From positions 62,001 through 126,000 of the forward strand of contig CAIKND010000106.1 in NCBI GenBank assembly GCA_903828675.1: a stretch of 64,000 nt of DNA, in the 5' to 3' direction. Positions 8,513-17,086 of this stretch are shown here, in pieces; the first letter of the stretch is position 1; the number at the start of each line of letters is the position of its first letter. The DNA comes from an uncultured Acidobacteriaceae bacterium (GTDB taxonomy: Bacteria; Acidobacteriota; Terriglobia; Terriglobales; Acidobacteriaceae). The notes beneath the pieces were generated by a model. It was not told the DNA's origin. It saw only the letters and a list, made by a program, of their open reading frames with translations, and searched no databases. The translations under genes were made by a program, and so were the position numbers.

Positions 8513-8944
8513 ATGTCGAACATGGTGACAATTGAATCGAAGCCGGCGGAAGGAATGTTTGCGGCTCCGTCGCCGGTAGACTCGAAACCAGCGCAGCCGG
8601 CGGCTCCCAGCCAGGGCCTGCAAGTGACCGAGCGCGCCATCAAGCGCATTCGCATCGCTATGGCCAAGGAAGAAATTTCACCCGAGGAAGGCGGCCTGCG
8701 CCTGGGCGTTATGGGCGGCGGTTGCTCGGGACTTTCCTATTCAATCAAATTTGACACGCAACCCCGGGAGCGGGATCGCATCTATGACTTCGACGGTGTG
8801 CGCGTGTTTGTCGATCCCAAGTCGTTTCTCTACCTGCACGGCATGACACTGGATTACGAGGAGACGCTGATGCGGCAGGGATTCAACTTCATCAATCCGA
8901 ACTCCACGCGCTCTTGTGGCTGCGGTTCGTCGTTCTCCTCGTAA
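8513..8944 (+). CDS. iscA: A-type iron-sulphur carrier IscA/HesB
   Basis: 143 residues. The core (ERAIKRIRIAMAKEEISPEEGGLRLGVMGGGCSGLSY) and tail (NPNSTRSCGCGSSFSS) carry the three conserved Cys of A-type carriers (C-x~64-C-x-C). An extra ~30-residue Pro/Ala-rich N-terminal arm is longer than in E. coli IscA (107 residues). It takes clusters from IscU to target enzymes. Confidence 0.93.
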   Translation: MSNMVTIESKPAEGMFAAPSPVDSKPAQPAAPSQGLQVTERAIKRIRIAMAKEEISPEEGGLRLGVMGGGCSGLSYSIKFDTQPRERDRIYDFDGVRVFVDPKSFLYLHGMTLDYEETLMRQGFNFINPNSTRSCGCGSSFSS

Positions 8945-8966
8945 GTTTGGAGGCTGGGGTTCAGTC

Positions 8967-9671
8967 ATGTTGAAAGTTATCGATTCTGCAGTACCGGTTG
9001 CGTGCTGGTCCTGTTCCATTGGCCACAACGACTTCACGTTGTTCTGTCCGCATTGCAGCAAGATTCAGCCCCCTCCCGGCGGAGACTATTTTTCCGTTTT
9101 CGGATTGGAACCGCGGCTCAACCTTGATCTTGCCGCTCTGGAGCACGAGTTTCACCGGCTTAGCCGCAAGTTGCATCCCGACCGCTTTGCCCGCGCGCAG
9201 GAAAACGAGCGGGAATGGAGCCTGGCCGACACGGCGCTCCTGAACGATGCCTACCGCACCCTCAAAGAGCCTCTTCGCCGCACCGAATACCTGCTGAAGC
9301 TTTTGGGAGCGGAGATTGGTTCGGATGCCGGCACAGAGCAGGGTGGCCACGACAAAAAGGATCTCTCCCGCGTCCCCGCCGATCTGCTCGAAGAGGTTTT
9401 CGAGTTGAACATGCAGCTTGAAGAGATGCGCATGGCCCGCAAGTTGGGCGAGACAGATCCTGAATTGCAGGTGAGCCTGGAACGGGCAAAGAGAAAGTTT
9501 GACGTCCTTCTGAGTGAAGTGGACCAGGACTTGCGTTCGCAGTGGCAGGTATGGGACGAGGGCGACGCAGCGGTGCGCAAAACGGCGCAAAAATTGATGG
9601 TGGCCTTGCTGGACCGACGCCGCTACCTCAGCAATCTGGTCCGCGATGTTACAGAGACTCTGGGAGCTTAA
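8967..9671 (+). CDS. hscB: J-domain co-chaperone HscB
   Basis: 234 residues from ATG 8967 (GGAGGCTGGGG upstream); the longer frame from 8916 overlaps iscA and is less likely. It starts with a paired-Cys zinc finger (CWSC ... CPHC) that E. coli HscB lacks but mitochondrial HSCB has. A J domain follows (DYFSVFGLEPRLNLD..., HPD in KLHPDRFAR). The C-terminal three-helix part (EEVFELNMQLEEMRMA) binds IscU. It brings IscU to HscA and stimulates its ATPase. Confidence 0.93.
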   Translation: MLKVIDSAVPVACWSCSIGHNDFTLFCPHCSKIQPPPGGDYFSVFGLEPRLNLDLAALEHEFHRLSRKLHPDRFARAQENEREWSLADTALLNDAYRTLKEPLRRTEYLLKLLGAEIGSDAGTEQGGHDKKDLSRVPADLLEEVFELNMQLEEMRMARKLGETDPELQVSLERAKRKFDVLLSEVDQDLRSQWQVWDEGDAAVRKTAQKLMVALLDRRRYLSNLVRDVTETLGA

Positions 9672-9680
9672 AAGGGAGAC

Positions 9681-11621
9681 ATGGCGGAAGGACGCGTAGT
9701 TGGAATCGATCTGGGAACCACGAATTCCCTGGTCGCTTATATGCAAGGCGATGCGCCGGTAGTGATTCCGGGCGTGGATGGCTCAAACCTGGTGCCGTCG
9801 GTCGTGGCGCTCGATCCTATTCCTGCCGGTGGCGGCAGACCCACCGTTACCGTGGGCAACAGCGCCCGCAAGGCGCTTATCCAGACGCCGGAGCGGGTCA
9901 TCTATTCCGTCAAGCGGCTCATGGGCCGCGGGCTTGAAGAGATTCAGAGCGAGCTGAAGATGTTCCCGTTCCGGCTCGCCGACGACGTGGAAGAAGGCGA
10001 AGTTCCGCGCATCACGCTGGGCGAGCTAAAGTTCACGCCGCCTGAGATTTCGGCCTATGTATTGCGTCAGCTCAAGCGCAACGCCGAGCGGTTCTTTGGG
10101 GCGCCGGTTACGCAGGCGGTAATCACCGTGCCGGCCTACTTCAACGATGCGCAGCGGCAGGCCACCAAGGATGCGGGCCGCATGGCCGGCCTGGAAGTGC
10201 TGCGGCTTGTGAACGAGCCCACCGCGGCTGCGCTGGCCTATGGTCTCGACCGCGCCAAAGCGGGCACCATTGCTGTTTATGATTTCGGCGGCGGCACCTT
10301 CGACATTTCCATCCTCAAATTGCGCGATGGCATCTTCGAGGTGCAGTCCACCAATGGCGACACGCATCTGGGCGGCGACGACATCGACAACCTGCTGCTG
10401 ACCATTGCGCTGGACGAGATCTACGCCGAGCATGGCGTGGACTTGCGTGGGCATCCGGGTGCGGTACAGGCCTTGCGCAAGGCGGCTATCGACGCCAAGA
10501 TCAGCCTGTCTACTGAGGCTGCCGCGCACTTTGATATCGAGCTTCCCAACGGCGACCGCTACCAGCGCGAGATCCCCCGCGCGGTCTTCGAGTTGCTGAT
10601 TGAGCCGGTGCTCGAGCGGACAGCCGGCCCCTGCAAACAGGCTCTCGCGGACGCCGGCATCACCCCGGAGCAGATTGATGACGTTGTGATGGTGGGCGGC
10701 TCCACGCGTATTCCCGCGGTGCGTCAGTTGGTGGATGGACTCTTCCACCTGTCTGCGCGCGGCAAAAAGCCGCACATTGAATTGAATCCCGACGAAGTGG
10801 TTGCATTGGGCGCAGCGGTGCAGGCGGACATCCTGGCCGGAGCTTCGACAGCCACCGAGGAGATGCTGCTGCTGGACGTAACGCCGCTTTCGCTTGGCAT
10901 TGAGGCCCTGGGCGGCACGGTGGCGCGCATCATTCAGCGCAACTCCACCATTCCCGCATCGGCCACCGAGCACTTTACCACCGGCGTGGACGGGCAGACC
11001 AATGTCGCCATCCACGTGGTGCAGGGCGAGCGCGAACTGGCGGCGGATTGCCGGTCTTTGGCGCGCTTCGACCTCAAGGGCATTCCGCCCATGAGCGCCG
11101 GGCTGCCGCGCATCGAGGTCAAGTTCCTCATCGACGCCGATGGCATCCTCCATGTCTCCGCACGCGAGCAGCGCAGCGGCAAAGCCGCGGAAATTGAAGT
11201 GAAGCCCACCTACGGCTTGACCGACGAGCAGGTCGAGAGCATGATTCTCGATTCTTTCGACCACGCCGAGGACGATTTTGCCAAGCGCCTTTTGATCGAA
11301 ACGCGCAACGAGGCAGAGACGATTCTTACGGCGGTCGAGCGCGCTCCGCAAAACCCGGCGTGGCAGCTATTGACGGACGAGGAGCGCAGGATCGTTGCCG
11401 AGGCCCGCGACCAGCTCAATGCGGTCAAGACCGGCGAAGATCTGACCGCCATTCGCAATGCAACGCTGGCGCTGGACCAGGCGACACGCCGCTTTGCCGA
11501 GCTTATGATGGATGCCGCGGTCAGTGGCGCCATCCGGGGCAAAACCATGAGCGCGGCCGGCGAGGAGTTGGGCGAGGCGGTCACTGCGCCTCATGCCATG
11601 GCTCCGGCGGAATTCAAGTAA
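9681..11621 (+). CDS. hscA: Hsp70-class chaperone HscA
   Basis: 646 residues. Nucleotide-binding motifs are [56 protein letters not shown] and [16 protein letters not shown] substrate-binding beta domain follows ([17 protein letters not shown]) and then a helical lid. HscA recognises the LPPVK site of IscU and drives cluster release. It lies 9 bp after hscB. Placement in the isc operon, not sequence alone, separates it from DnaK. Confidence 0.95.
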   Translation: MAEGRVVGIDLGTTNSLVAYMQGDAPVVIPGVDGSNLVPSVVALDPIPAGGGRPTVTVGNSARKALIQTPERVIYSVKRLMGRGLEEIQSELKMFPFRLADDVEEGEVPRITLGELKFTPPEISAYVLRQLKRNAERFFGAPVTQAVITVPAYFNDAQRQATKDAGRMAGLEVLRLVNEPTAAALAYGLDRAKAGTIAVYDFGGGTFDISILKLRDGIFEVQSTNGDTHLGGDDIDNLLLTIALDEIYAEHGVDLRGHPGAVQALRKAAIDAKISLSTEAAAHFDIELPNGDRYQREIPRAVFELLIEPVLERTAGPCKQALADAGITPEQIDDVVMVGGSTRIPAVRQLVDGLFHLSARGKKPHIELNPDEVVALGAAVQADILAGASTATEEMLLLDVTPLSLGIEALGGTVARIIQRNSTIPASATEHFTTGVDGQTNVAIHVVQGERELAADCRSLARFDLKGIPPMSAGLPRIEVKFLIDADGILHVSAREQRSGKAAEIEVKPTYGLTDEQVESMILDSFDHAEDDFAKRLLIETRNEAETILTAVERAPQNPAWQLLTDEERRIVAEARDQLNAVKTGEDLTAIRNATLALDQATRRFAELMMDAAVSGAIRGKTMSAAGEELGEAVTAPHAMAPAEFK

Positions 11622-11660
11622 CGGCAGGTTAGCCAGTCAGCACCGAAAAGAGTGTCGATT

Positions 11661-12074
11661 ATGAGCGAAGAGACGAAAGCAAGCATTCCCCCCGAAAAGC
11701 TGGTGCGCGTCACATTTCTCCCCGAGGGCAGGACGGTGGAGTTCGAGTTTGGCACTATGCCTTACCAGCATCACGGCAAGCCGATGTCGTTTCTCGATGT
11801 GGCGGAAAACCATGACGTTTTTCTCGACCACGCGTGCGGCGGCGTCTGCGCCTGCACCACCTGCCACTTGTGGATCAAGGATCAGCAGGGCATCAGCGAG
11901 GCGGATGACGATGAACTCGATCGGATGGATATGGCCGCAGACCAGCAGTTGAACTCGCGGCTGGGCTGTCAGGCTGTTATTACCCGTCCTGGCGACTACG
12001 TTGTGGAGATTCCCAAGTGGAATCGCAACTACGTCTCCGAAGGCAAGCCGCTCACCCTGGCGGAAGAGAAGTAA
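11661..12074 (+). CDS. fdx: [2Fe-2S] ferredoxin of the isc operon
   Basis: About 137 residues from ATG 11661; an in-frame GTG at 11652 is an alternative. Adrenodoxin-type cluster loop DHACGGVCACTTCHLWI with a fourth Cys in SRLGCQAVI. The acidic stretch EADDDELDRMDM matches the partner-binding helix of ISC ferredoxins. It supplies electrons for cluster building on IscU. Confidence 0.94.
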   Translation: MSEETKASIPPEKLVRVTFLPEGRTVEFEFGTMPYQHHGKPMSFLDVAENHDVFLDHACGGVCACTTCHLWIKDQQGISEADDDELDRMDMAADQQLNSRLGCQAVITRPGDYVVEIPKWNRNYVSEGKPLTLAEEK

Positions 12075-12087
12075 AGGAGCGATTCCG

Positions 12088-12306
12088 ATGCCGCGCGAGA
12101 TTCTGTGGACGGATGCCGAAGAGATCGGCATCCAGTTGCAAGAGAAGTTCCCTGATCTGGACCCCTTGACAGTGCGCTTCACCGACCTGCATCGCTACGT
12201 GACGGAACTGGAAGGCTTCGCCGACGACCCCGCGAAATCAAGCGAGGGCCGCCTGGAAGCCATTCAGATGGCCTGGCACGAGGAGTTCGAGGACGCGCAG
12301 GAATAA
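12088..12306 (+). CDS. iscX: IscX-family protein
   Basis: 72 residues. The start at 12088 is set by AAGGAG six bases upstream. It opens with the IscX pattern ILWTDAEEIGIQLQEKFPDLDPLTVRFTDLHRYVTEL and ends in an acidic WHEEFEDAQE. IscX binds IscS and iron and modulates desulfurase activity. It ends the isc operon 13 bp after fdx; its stop codon forms part of a hairpin shared with the convergent toxin gene. Confidence 0.93.
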   Translation: MPREILWTDAEEIGIQLQEKFPDLDPLTVRFTDLHRYVTELEGFADDPAKSSEGRLEAIQMAWHEEFEDAQE

Positions 12307-12334
12307 GGCCGCCTGAAACGGACCGGGGCCTTAT
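12303..12334. terminator. hairpin overlapping both convergent stop codons
   Basis: ATAAGGCC (12303-12310) pairs with GGCCTTAT (12327-12334). The left arm contains the iscX stop and the right arm the stop of the PIN-domain gene. It is a compact two-way stop between convergent transcripts, with a 16-nt loop and no strong T-run. Confidence 0.5.
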
Positions 12335-12765
12335 ATGAACTCAACCGAGAAACCAATTTGACGCGCCGCCTGCGCCAGGCGTTGATCAGCCGTTACGAAT
12401 ACATAGCCATGCGGCTCCTGTTCGCAGGCTTCCAGAGCGGCAGCCAACTGAAGGGCGTCAGCTGCGCGAAGAGGGTGCGCCTCAAGCAGTGAGCAGGCTT
12501 GGGTAAGGGTGATCGAGGAAGGACTTAACGAAGCCCAGATGTCAGCAAGTTCACGCGCTCTCTTCCTGGCAATCAGTAATTGGTCACGGCCGATGTCGCC
12601 CATACGTTCAAGCCGAGTGAGTCCGCTGATGATTTCAACTGGTGTGGCCCACCAGACTACAATTCCCAAATTCTTGTAAAGCGCTCTTGCCCTCGCGGTT
12701 TGAGCCTGCAATACGCAAAGTGGGATGAGTGCGCTAGAGTCCCAAAACGCTGCCGGTAAACTCAT
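12331..12765 (-). CDS. PIN-domain ribonuclease toxin (VapC-like)
   Basis: 144 residues of the PIN fold: the first acidic residue is in FWDSSALIPL, further conserved acids in EIISGLTRLERMG and RAADALQLAAALEAC, and the last in FVTADQRLAQAA. Such toxins cut specific RNAs and are held inactive by the partner antitoxin. The start codon overlaps the antitoxin stop by 4 bp, so the two are translationally coupled. Confidence 0.87.
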   Translation of the reverse strand: MSLPAAFWDSSALIPLCVLQAQTARARALYKNLGIVVWWATPVEIISGLTRLERMGDIGRDQLLIARKRARELADIWASLSPSSITLTQACSLLEAHPLRAADALQLAAALEACEQEPHGYVFVTADQRLAQAARQIGFSVEFI

Positions 12766-13055
12766 CGGCCTTCCCGCTCTTCACGCCAGACCTGCTCCAT
12801 CACTTCCCGAGCGACCATCGGTCCGGGCAGCTCTGGCCACTCCCGCCCTTGAACGCGAGGTGCTTTTGCGGGAGTGAGAATGCCTTTGGCGATTAGCCGC
12901 TGGGTCCGCTCGTCATTGTCATTGGCCGGTCCGACAGAGACCAATCGGGCTACTGGGGTGCTGCGGTCCAGAATCAGCACTTCCTCGCCGCGCTTTACGA
13001 ATGCGATGTGCGCGCTGAGTTTGGCCTTCAACTCGCTGATTTTTACCGTTCTCAT
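12762..13055 (-). CDS. Phd/YefM-type antitoxin
   Basis: 97 residues from ATG 13055. The N-terminus TVKISELKAKLSAHIAFVKRGEEVLILDRSTPVARLVSV is the Phd/prevent-host-death fold: it folds into a DNA-binding dimer and places a C-terminal arm on the toxin. The upstream extension to 13148 would run through the operator and is rejected. It should repress its own operon through the palindrome just upstream. Confidence 0.88.
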   Translation of the reverse strand: MRTVKISELKAKLSAHIAFVKRGEEVLILDRSTPVARLVSVGPANDNDERTQRLIAKGILTPAKAPRVQGREWPELPGPMVAREVMEQVWREEREGR

Positions 13056-13071
13056 GAGATCACTGTAACAT

Positions 13072-13094
13072 AACGTGACCAACTTGGTCACGTT
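13072..13094. promoter_or_regulatory. perfect palindromic operator of the toxin-antitoxin pair
   Basis: Two 11-bp arms, AACGTGACCAA and TTGGTCACGTT, flank one central base in perfect inversion. The palindrome ends 16 bp before the antitoxin start codon, where an autoregulatory antitoxin should bind. Confidence 0.75.
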
Positions 13095-13150
13095 GCGCTT
13101 TCGGGATTCCATAGAGCGGGAATGAGCAGAGCCGACCGACTTGATCAACC

Positions 13151-13636
13151 CTACTCATCTGTTCTCCACTCGTTCCAGCCGAAGGCGCCTTCGAAGTGGA
13201 CGAACTCCTTCTTTTGTCCCGGCACCAGGTACACGCTGATCGCGTCGAAACGAACCTGCGGCGCAGTCGGCCGCGGCAACTGCCGCACATACTGGCGAGC
13301 CAGGCGGCGTAGCGTATTGCGCTTGTGCGTATCGATGGCGACCTCAGCCGGCGTCATGTCATGAGCAGTGCGGGCTTTTACCTCTATAAAGCAGAGCAGG
13401 GGCCCCTGCCAGGCGATCAGATCGATATCGCCGGGTTGATCGCCCGACGACCAGCGCCGCGCCACGACGATGTAACCCTTGCGGCGCAGGTAGAAGCAGG
13501 CAGCGTCCTCGCCCTTGATGCCAGTCACCAGATGCGCGGGAAGATCCGCGGTTCGGCCGCGCCATTGGGCCACCCGGTCCAGCCCGGCCAGCGTTCGCTC
13601 CAGGCAGTTGATCCGCATCTGTGCCAGCCATTGCAT
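13151..13636 (-). CDS. YraN/UPF0102 nuclease-fold protein
   Basis: About 161 residues from ATG 13636; a GTG at 13696 is an alternative. The UPF0102 core is clear: GIKGEDAACFYLRRKGYIVVARRW, then GDIDLIAWQGPLLCFIEVKAR, i.e. the D-(x)n-E-x-K arrangement of restriction-like nucleases. A ~45-residue N-terminal helix region precedes the core. The role of YraN is not firmly known (links to DNA processing and cell division have been proposed). Confidence 0.87.
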   Translation of the reverse strand: MQWLAQMRINCLERTLAGLDRVAQWRGRTADLPAHLVTGIKGEDAACFYLRRKGYIVVARRWSSGDQPGDIDLIAWQGPLLCFIEVKARTAHDMTPAEVAIDTHKRNTLRRLARQYVRQLPRPTAPQVRFDAISVYLVPGQKKEFVHFEGAFGWNEWRTDE

Positions 13637-13705
13637 CGCACACCATTCTCGCCCGGATGAGCCGGGGGTGCAAATCTCGTCCCCAAGGCAGAGCACGCAT
13701 CAGGC

Positions 13706-15100
13706 TCAAGCCATCGCCGCTTCACGTGCGGCGGTCTGCTGGTGTTCCATCTCAACCAACGTTAGCGCCTCCTCGAGAATATCGAGGGCGACAGTGGCCT
13801 CGTTTTCGCTGACGATGAGCGGCGGGCACAACCGGATCGAGGTTTCGCCGCAGCCCAGGATCATCAGGCCGCGCTCGAAGGCCAGCGTCTCCACGCGATT
13901 GCGCAGGGCGGTGGCCGGCTCGCGGGTGGTCTTGTCCTTCACTAACTCGATGCCGATCATCAGCCCGCGTCCGCGCACATCGCCCACCAGAGGGTGGCTT
14001 TGCACCCAGCCGCGAATCCGTTTCAGGATGAACTCGCCCACACGGGCGGCGTTGCCCATGGCTTCCCGTTCGATAATGTCCATCGTGGCCAGTGCCGCCG
14101 CAATGCACACAGGATTGCCGCCGAAGGTGGATGCGTGAGAGCCGGGCACCCAGTCCATTACATCTGCACGCGCCATGCAAATACCGAGGGGCATGCCGCT
14201 GGCAATTCCCTTGGCCATGCAGACGATATCGGGCTCGACGCCGGAGTGCTCAATGGCCCACCACTTGCCGGTGCGCCCGGCGCCGCACTGCACCTCGTCT
14301 GCGACCAGAAGAATGCCGTGGCGCGTGCAAATAGCGCGCAGTTCGCGGAGGAAGTTGGTGGGAGCGACCACGTAGCCGCCCTCCCCCTGGATCGGCTCGA
14401 CAAAGATTGCGGCCACCTCCTCGGGCGGAAGGATGGTCTTGAAGAGCTTCTCTTCGATGTAGCGCGCGCAGCCCAGGCTGAAGGCTTCCTCGTCCTGCGC
14501 TCCGCCGGTGCAGCCGCGGTAGGCATAGGGATAACGGATGTGCGTCACGCCCGGAACCAGCGGCGAGAAGCGGCGCTTCTGCTGCGGCTTGGAGCCGGTG
14601 AGCGAAAGGGCGCCCATGGTGCGTCCGTGGAATGCGCCAAAGAACGAAATCACCTGCTGGCGTCCGGTGTGATAGCGAGCCAGCTTCAGTGCGCACTCGA
14701 CAGCCTCGGCTCCGGAGTTTCCGTAGAAGACCCGGTGCGGGCCGGGCATGGGGGCGATGGCGGAAAGCCGCGCGGCCAGATCCGTCAGCGGTTCGTTATA
14801 GAAATCGGTTCCCGAGATGTGGATCAGCTCCGCTGCTTGTTTCTGGATTGCGGCCACTACTTCAGGATGGCAGTGCCCGGTGGAAGCCACGGCGATGCCT
14901 GCGGAGAAGTCGAGAAACTCGTTTCCGTCCACGTCTTCGATGCGGATGCCGCGGCCGCGCTTGGCCACCAGCGGATAAGAGCGCGTGTAGCTGGGCGAAA
15001 TGAGGCGGTCGTCCGCCTCGATGGCGGCCCGCGCCTTGGGGCCGGGCAGGGGACAGACAAGTTTGGGGCCGTACTGGGCGTGCAAACCTTGCTTGGTCAT
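13706..15100 (-). CDS. class III PLP aminotransferase (GABA/acetylornithine type)
   Basis: 464 residues from ATG 15100 (GAGGAG upstream). The fold-type I class III features are present: GNEFLDFSAGIAVASTGHCHP, GNSGAEAVECALKLAR, FHGRTMGALSLT, EPIQGEGGYVV, the co-factor Asp in LLVADEVQCGAGRTGKWW, the PLP lysine in CMAKGIASGMPLG, and STFGGNPV. It transfers the omega-amino group of a substrate such as 4-aminobutyrate or acetylornithine to 2-oxoglutarate. No arginine or GABA genes are nearby, so the substrate is open. Its upstream region is long and structured. Confidence 0.9.
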   Translation of the reverse strand: MTKQGLHAQYGPKLVCPLPGPKARAAIEADDRLISPSYTRSYPLVAKRGRGIRIEDVDGNEFLDFSAGIAVASTGHCHPEVVAAIQKQAAELIHISGTDFYNEPLTDLAARLSAIAPMPGPHRVFYGNSGAEAVECALKLARYHTGRQQVISFFGAFHGRTMGALSLTGSKPQQKRRFSPLVPGVTHIRYPYAYRGCTGGAQDEEAFSLGCARYIEEKLFKTILPPEEVAAIFVEPIQGEGGYVVAPTNFLRELRAICTRHGILLVADEVQCGAGRTGKWWAIEHSGVEPDIVCMAKGIASGMPLGICMARADVMDWVPGSHASTFGGNPVCIAAALATMDIIEREAMGNAARVGEFILKRIRGWVQSHPLVGDVRGRGLMIGIELVKDKTTREPATALRNRVETLAFERGLMILGCGETSIRLCPPLIVSENEATVALDILEEALTLVEMEHQQTAAREAAMA

Positions 15101-15487
15101 AGAAGGGTCTCCTCGGCAGATTCGGTTGTGCGGCGGTGGTGCGGCCACGGATCCCAACGGCTGGGATCATCCAATTCCGCTCGCTCCTGAGTACGAGAAG
15201 CAGCAGGCGAGACGGAGCAGGTCCCGAAGGCCTTTGCGGACCTTCGGCGGACGCACGCTAATCGCTTGCGAAGAGACTGGGTCGGGTACAGGTGGGCAGG
15301 GCGCGCAGGTGGTTTCTAGGGCAAATAGACGGCGCACACTCTCGGGACCAGCGTCTGGTGGCCGGCAGCAGCAGCAACCCCTTGGCGGCTCGCATGTGCA
15401 TTGAACCCCCGCAGCGTTGAGAATAGCACGCATTTTGCGCGCCTTTCTACGGAGTTGCGCAGCTCACGCTACGATGGAATCAACGCC
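15101..15487 (-). ncRNA. structured intergenic region: long 5' leader or small RNA candidate
   Basis: There is no believable protein frame, but strong secondary structure. On the minus strand a TATTCT-type box near 15425 could start a transcript of ~320 nt ahead of the aminotransferase ATG. Arms 15220-15227 and 15342-15349 are perfect 8-bp complements, extended by 15211-15214 with 15352-15355. Local hairpins occur at 15150-15168 (GATCCCA/TGGGATC) and at about 15224-15246 (CCGAAGG/CCTTCGG). I could not match it to 6S RNA, RNase P RNA or a known riboswitch. Confidence 0.3.
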
Positions 15488-16462
15488 ATGCCCGCTTCCA
15501 AGTCCCATTCGGAACACAAAACGGCCACCAGGGCTTCCATCGTGCTGGCCTTTGCCTGCGTCTATTTCTTCTGGGGTTCCACCTACACCGCCATTCGCAT
15601 TGGAGCGGCGGAAATGCCCGCGCTGTTGCTGGCCGGGACGCGTTTTCTGCTTGCCGGCGTAATCCTGCTGGCCTGGTGCCGATGGCTCGGCTTGCGCCTG
15701 GTGTGGCCAGCCAAAACCATGCTCATGCTCGGCGTAATCGGCCTGTTGCTCCTGGGCGGCGGCAACGTGGGCCTGGTGTATGCGGAGCAGACCGTTCCCA
15801 GCGGACTGTCTTCGCTGGTCTTCGCCGTCACCCCCCTCTATGTAGCGCTGATTGAAATGGCATTGCCGGGAGGCGAGCCCTTGCCCGTGCGTGGCTGGCT
15901 GGGCTTAATGCTTGGATTTGCGGGATTGGCCGCCCTGCTATGGCCATCCTTGCGCAACGGCCTGGGCGGAGACCCAGCCCTGCTGTGGGCCCTGGCGGCT
16001 CTGTTCGCGGGAGCGCTCTCCTGGACCGTGGGAAGCATTTTGTCGCGGCATGCGCGGCTCAAGGCGAACAGCTTTGTGGCCGCCTCCTGGCAGATGCTTT
16101 TTGCCGGCGCGTTCAATTTCCTTTTGGGGACGGCATTAGGCCAGTGGCGGCACTTCCACTTGAACACCGCGGCGATCGGGTCAATGGCTTATCTCATCAC
16201 CGGCGGCTCGCTGCTGGGCTACACCGGCTTTATCTATCTTCTTGAGCACGTGCCGGTCGCCAAGGTCGTGTCCTATACCTATGTGAACCCGGTGGTTGCC
16301 GTGCTGCTGGGAATCTTCCTGCTCCATGAGCGTCCCGTATCCGCGGAGTTCGCCGGCATGTCCAGCATCGTGGTGGCGGTATTTCTACTCACCACGGCTC
16401 AGGTCAAGGCGAAAGGCAAGCCGCAGCTCATCGAAGAACTGGAGCAGATGCCTGCGGAGTAG
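15488..16462 (+). CDS. EamA-type drug/metabolite transporter
   Basis: 324 residues with ten predicted membrane helices in two EamA repeats. The first repeat carries VYFFWGSTYTAIRIGAAEMPALLLAGTRF; the second carries GYTGFIYLLEHVPVAKVVSYTYVNPVVAVLLG, the usual end of the second half. These proteins export small metabolites or amino-acid-like compounds. ATG 15488 is preferred over the upstream in-frame start. A second, clearly related transporter is at 26603-27541. The last codons form one arm of a 15-bp hairpin. Confidence 0.9.
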   Translation: MPASKSHSEHKTATRASIVLAFACVYFFWGSTYTAIRIGAAEMPALLLAGTRFLLAGVILLAWCRWLGLRLVWPAKTMLMLGVIGLLLLGGGNVGLVYAEQTVPSGLSSLVFAVTPLYVALIEMALPGGEPLPVRGWLGLMLGFAGLAALLWPSLRNGLGGDPALLWALAALFAGALSWTVGSILSRHARLKANSFVAASWQMLFAGAFNFLLGTALGQWRHFHLNTAAIGSMAYLITGGSLLGYTGFIYLLEHVPVAKVVSYTYVNPVVAVLLGIFLLHERPVSAEFAGMSSIVVAVFLLTTAQVKAKGKPQLIEELEQMPAE

Positions 16463-16475
16463 GCATCTGCTCCAG
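16439..16475 (+). terminator. 15-bp perfect hairpin at the end of the EamA gene
   Basis: CTGGAGCAGATGCCT (16439-16453) and AGGCATCTGCTCCAG (16461-16475) are exact inverted copies with a 7-nt loop that includes the stop codon. No T-tract follows on either strand, so it may act as a two-way terminator of another type or as an mRNA 3'-end protector. Confidence 0.55.
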
Positions 16476-16483
16476 CAAAGGCC

Positions 16484-17029
16484 TTACTTCAGCAGGAGTA
16501 CCGATGCGGCTGACAAGATGCCGCCCAGTGAGAACACCAGCCCGAAGTACCAATAAATACGCTTGCGCGTGAGCAGCGTAACCGAGGTGATGACCAAGCC
16601 AATCTCCAGCAGAGCCTCGCCCAGGTCGAAGCGGTCTGCGCGGGCTTCGGCGGCCTTCACCTCGCCCTCGAGCGCCTTGGCCTCTTTGGACTCATCCGCC
16701 ATTTTCTCTTCCCACCTGGCCTGGTCCTTGCGACGGTCATCCACGTCTTTTGCGGTCGCGGCCTTGTCTGTGACAGGCAGGATCTCGGTCAGTTTGATGT
16801 GCAGTTCCGCGTCATAGGCGCGGATATTCTGCGCCTGGAACTCGCCCCACATATCGGTGGCCTTGTTCTGGTCCAGTACGGCCTCGGTGTGGGTGCGGTG
16901 GCCGAGTACGGTGGTCACCGCCACCAGCACCGCCAGTACGGTCATGGTTAAGGCGACGGGGCGCAGCATGGACTCGTGCGAACCATGCTCGGCATGTTCC
17001 TGCAACTCCTGAACTTCGTTAGCTTCCAA
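16484..17029 (-). CDS. DUF4337-type membrane protein
   Basis: About 181 residues. The start is probably TTG 17029, because GGAGG lies eight bases before it; a TTG at 17044 is also open. One N-terminal helix (VALTMTVLAVLVAVTTVLG) is followed by an Asp/Glu/Lys-rich coiled-coil region (residues ~70-135) and two C-terminal helices (ALLEIGLVITSVTLL and YWYFGLVFSLGGILSAASVLLL). This is the DUF4337 layout. Function unknown. Confidence 0.8.
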   Translation of the reverse strand: MEANEVQELQEHAEHGSHESMLRPVALTMTVLAVLVAVTTVLGHRTHTEAVLDQNKATDMWGEFQAQNIRAYDAELHIKLTEILPVTDKAATAKDVDDRRKDQARWEEKMADESKEAKALEGEVKAAEARADRFDLGEALLEIGLVITSVTLLTRKRIYWYFGLVFSLGGILSAASVLLLK

Positions 17030-17086
17030 GGGGAAAACCTCCAAGCTCCAATTGTAGAAGGTGAATCAGATGGCGGGTTTCGGCGG

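Noticed and set aside
10026-11351. 441-codon open frame on the minus strand inside hscA
   Set aside because: It lies fully antisense to a complete hscA gene, and its composition (His/Arg/Gln-rich) is that of a codon shadow.
13994-15190. 398-codon plus-strand frame over the aminotransferase
   Set aside because: Antisense shadow of a clear class III aminotransferase with all motifs; no protein-like features.
15167-15433. Identification as 6S RNA, or as the 88-codon minus-strand frame
   Set aside because: A stretch with TTCGCAAGCG recalled 6S RNA, but I could not build the closing stem and central bubble; the protein frame is Cys/Pro/Arg-rich and lacks a ribosome site.
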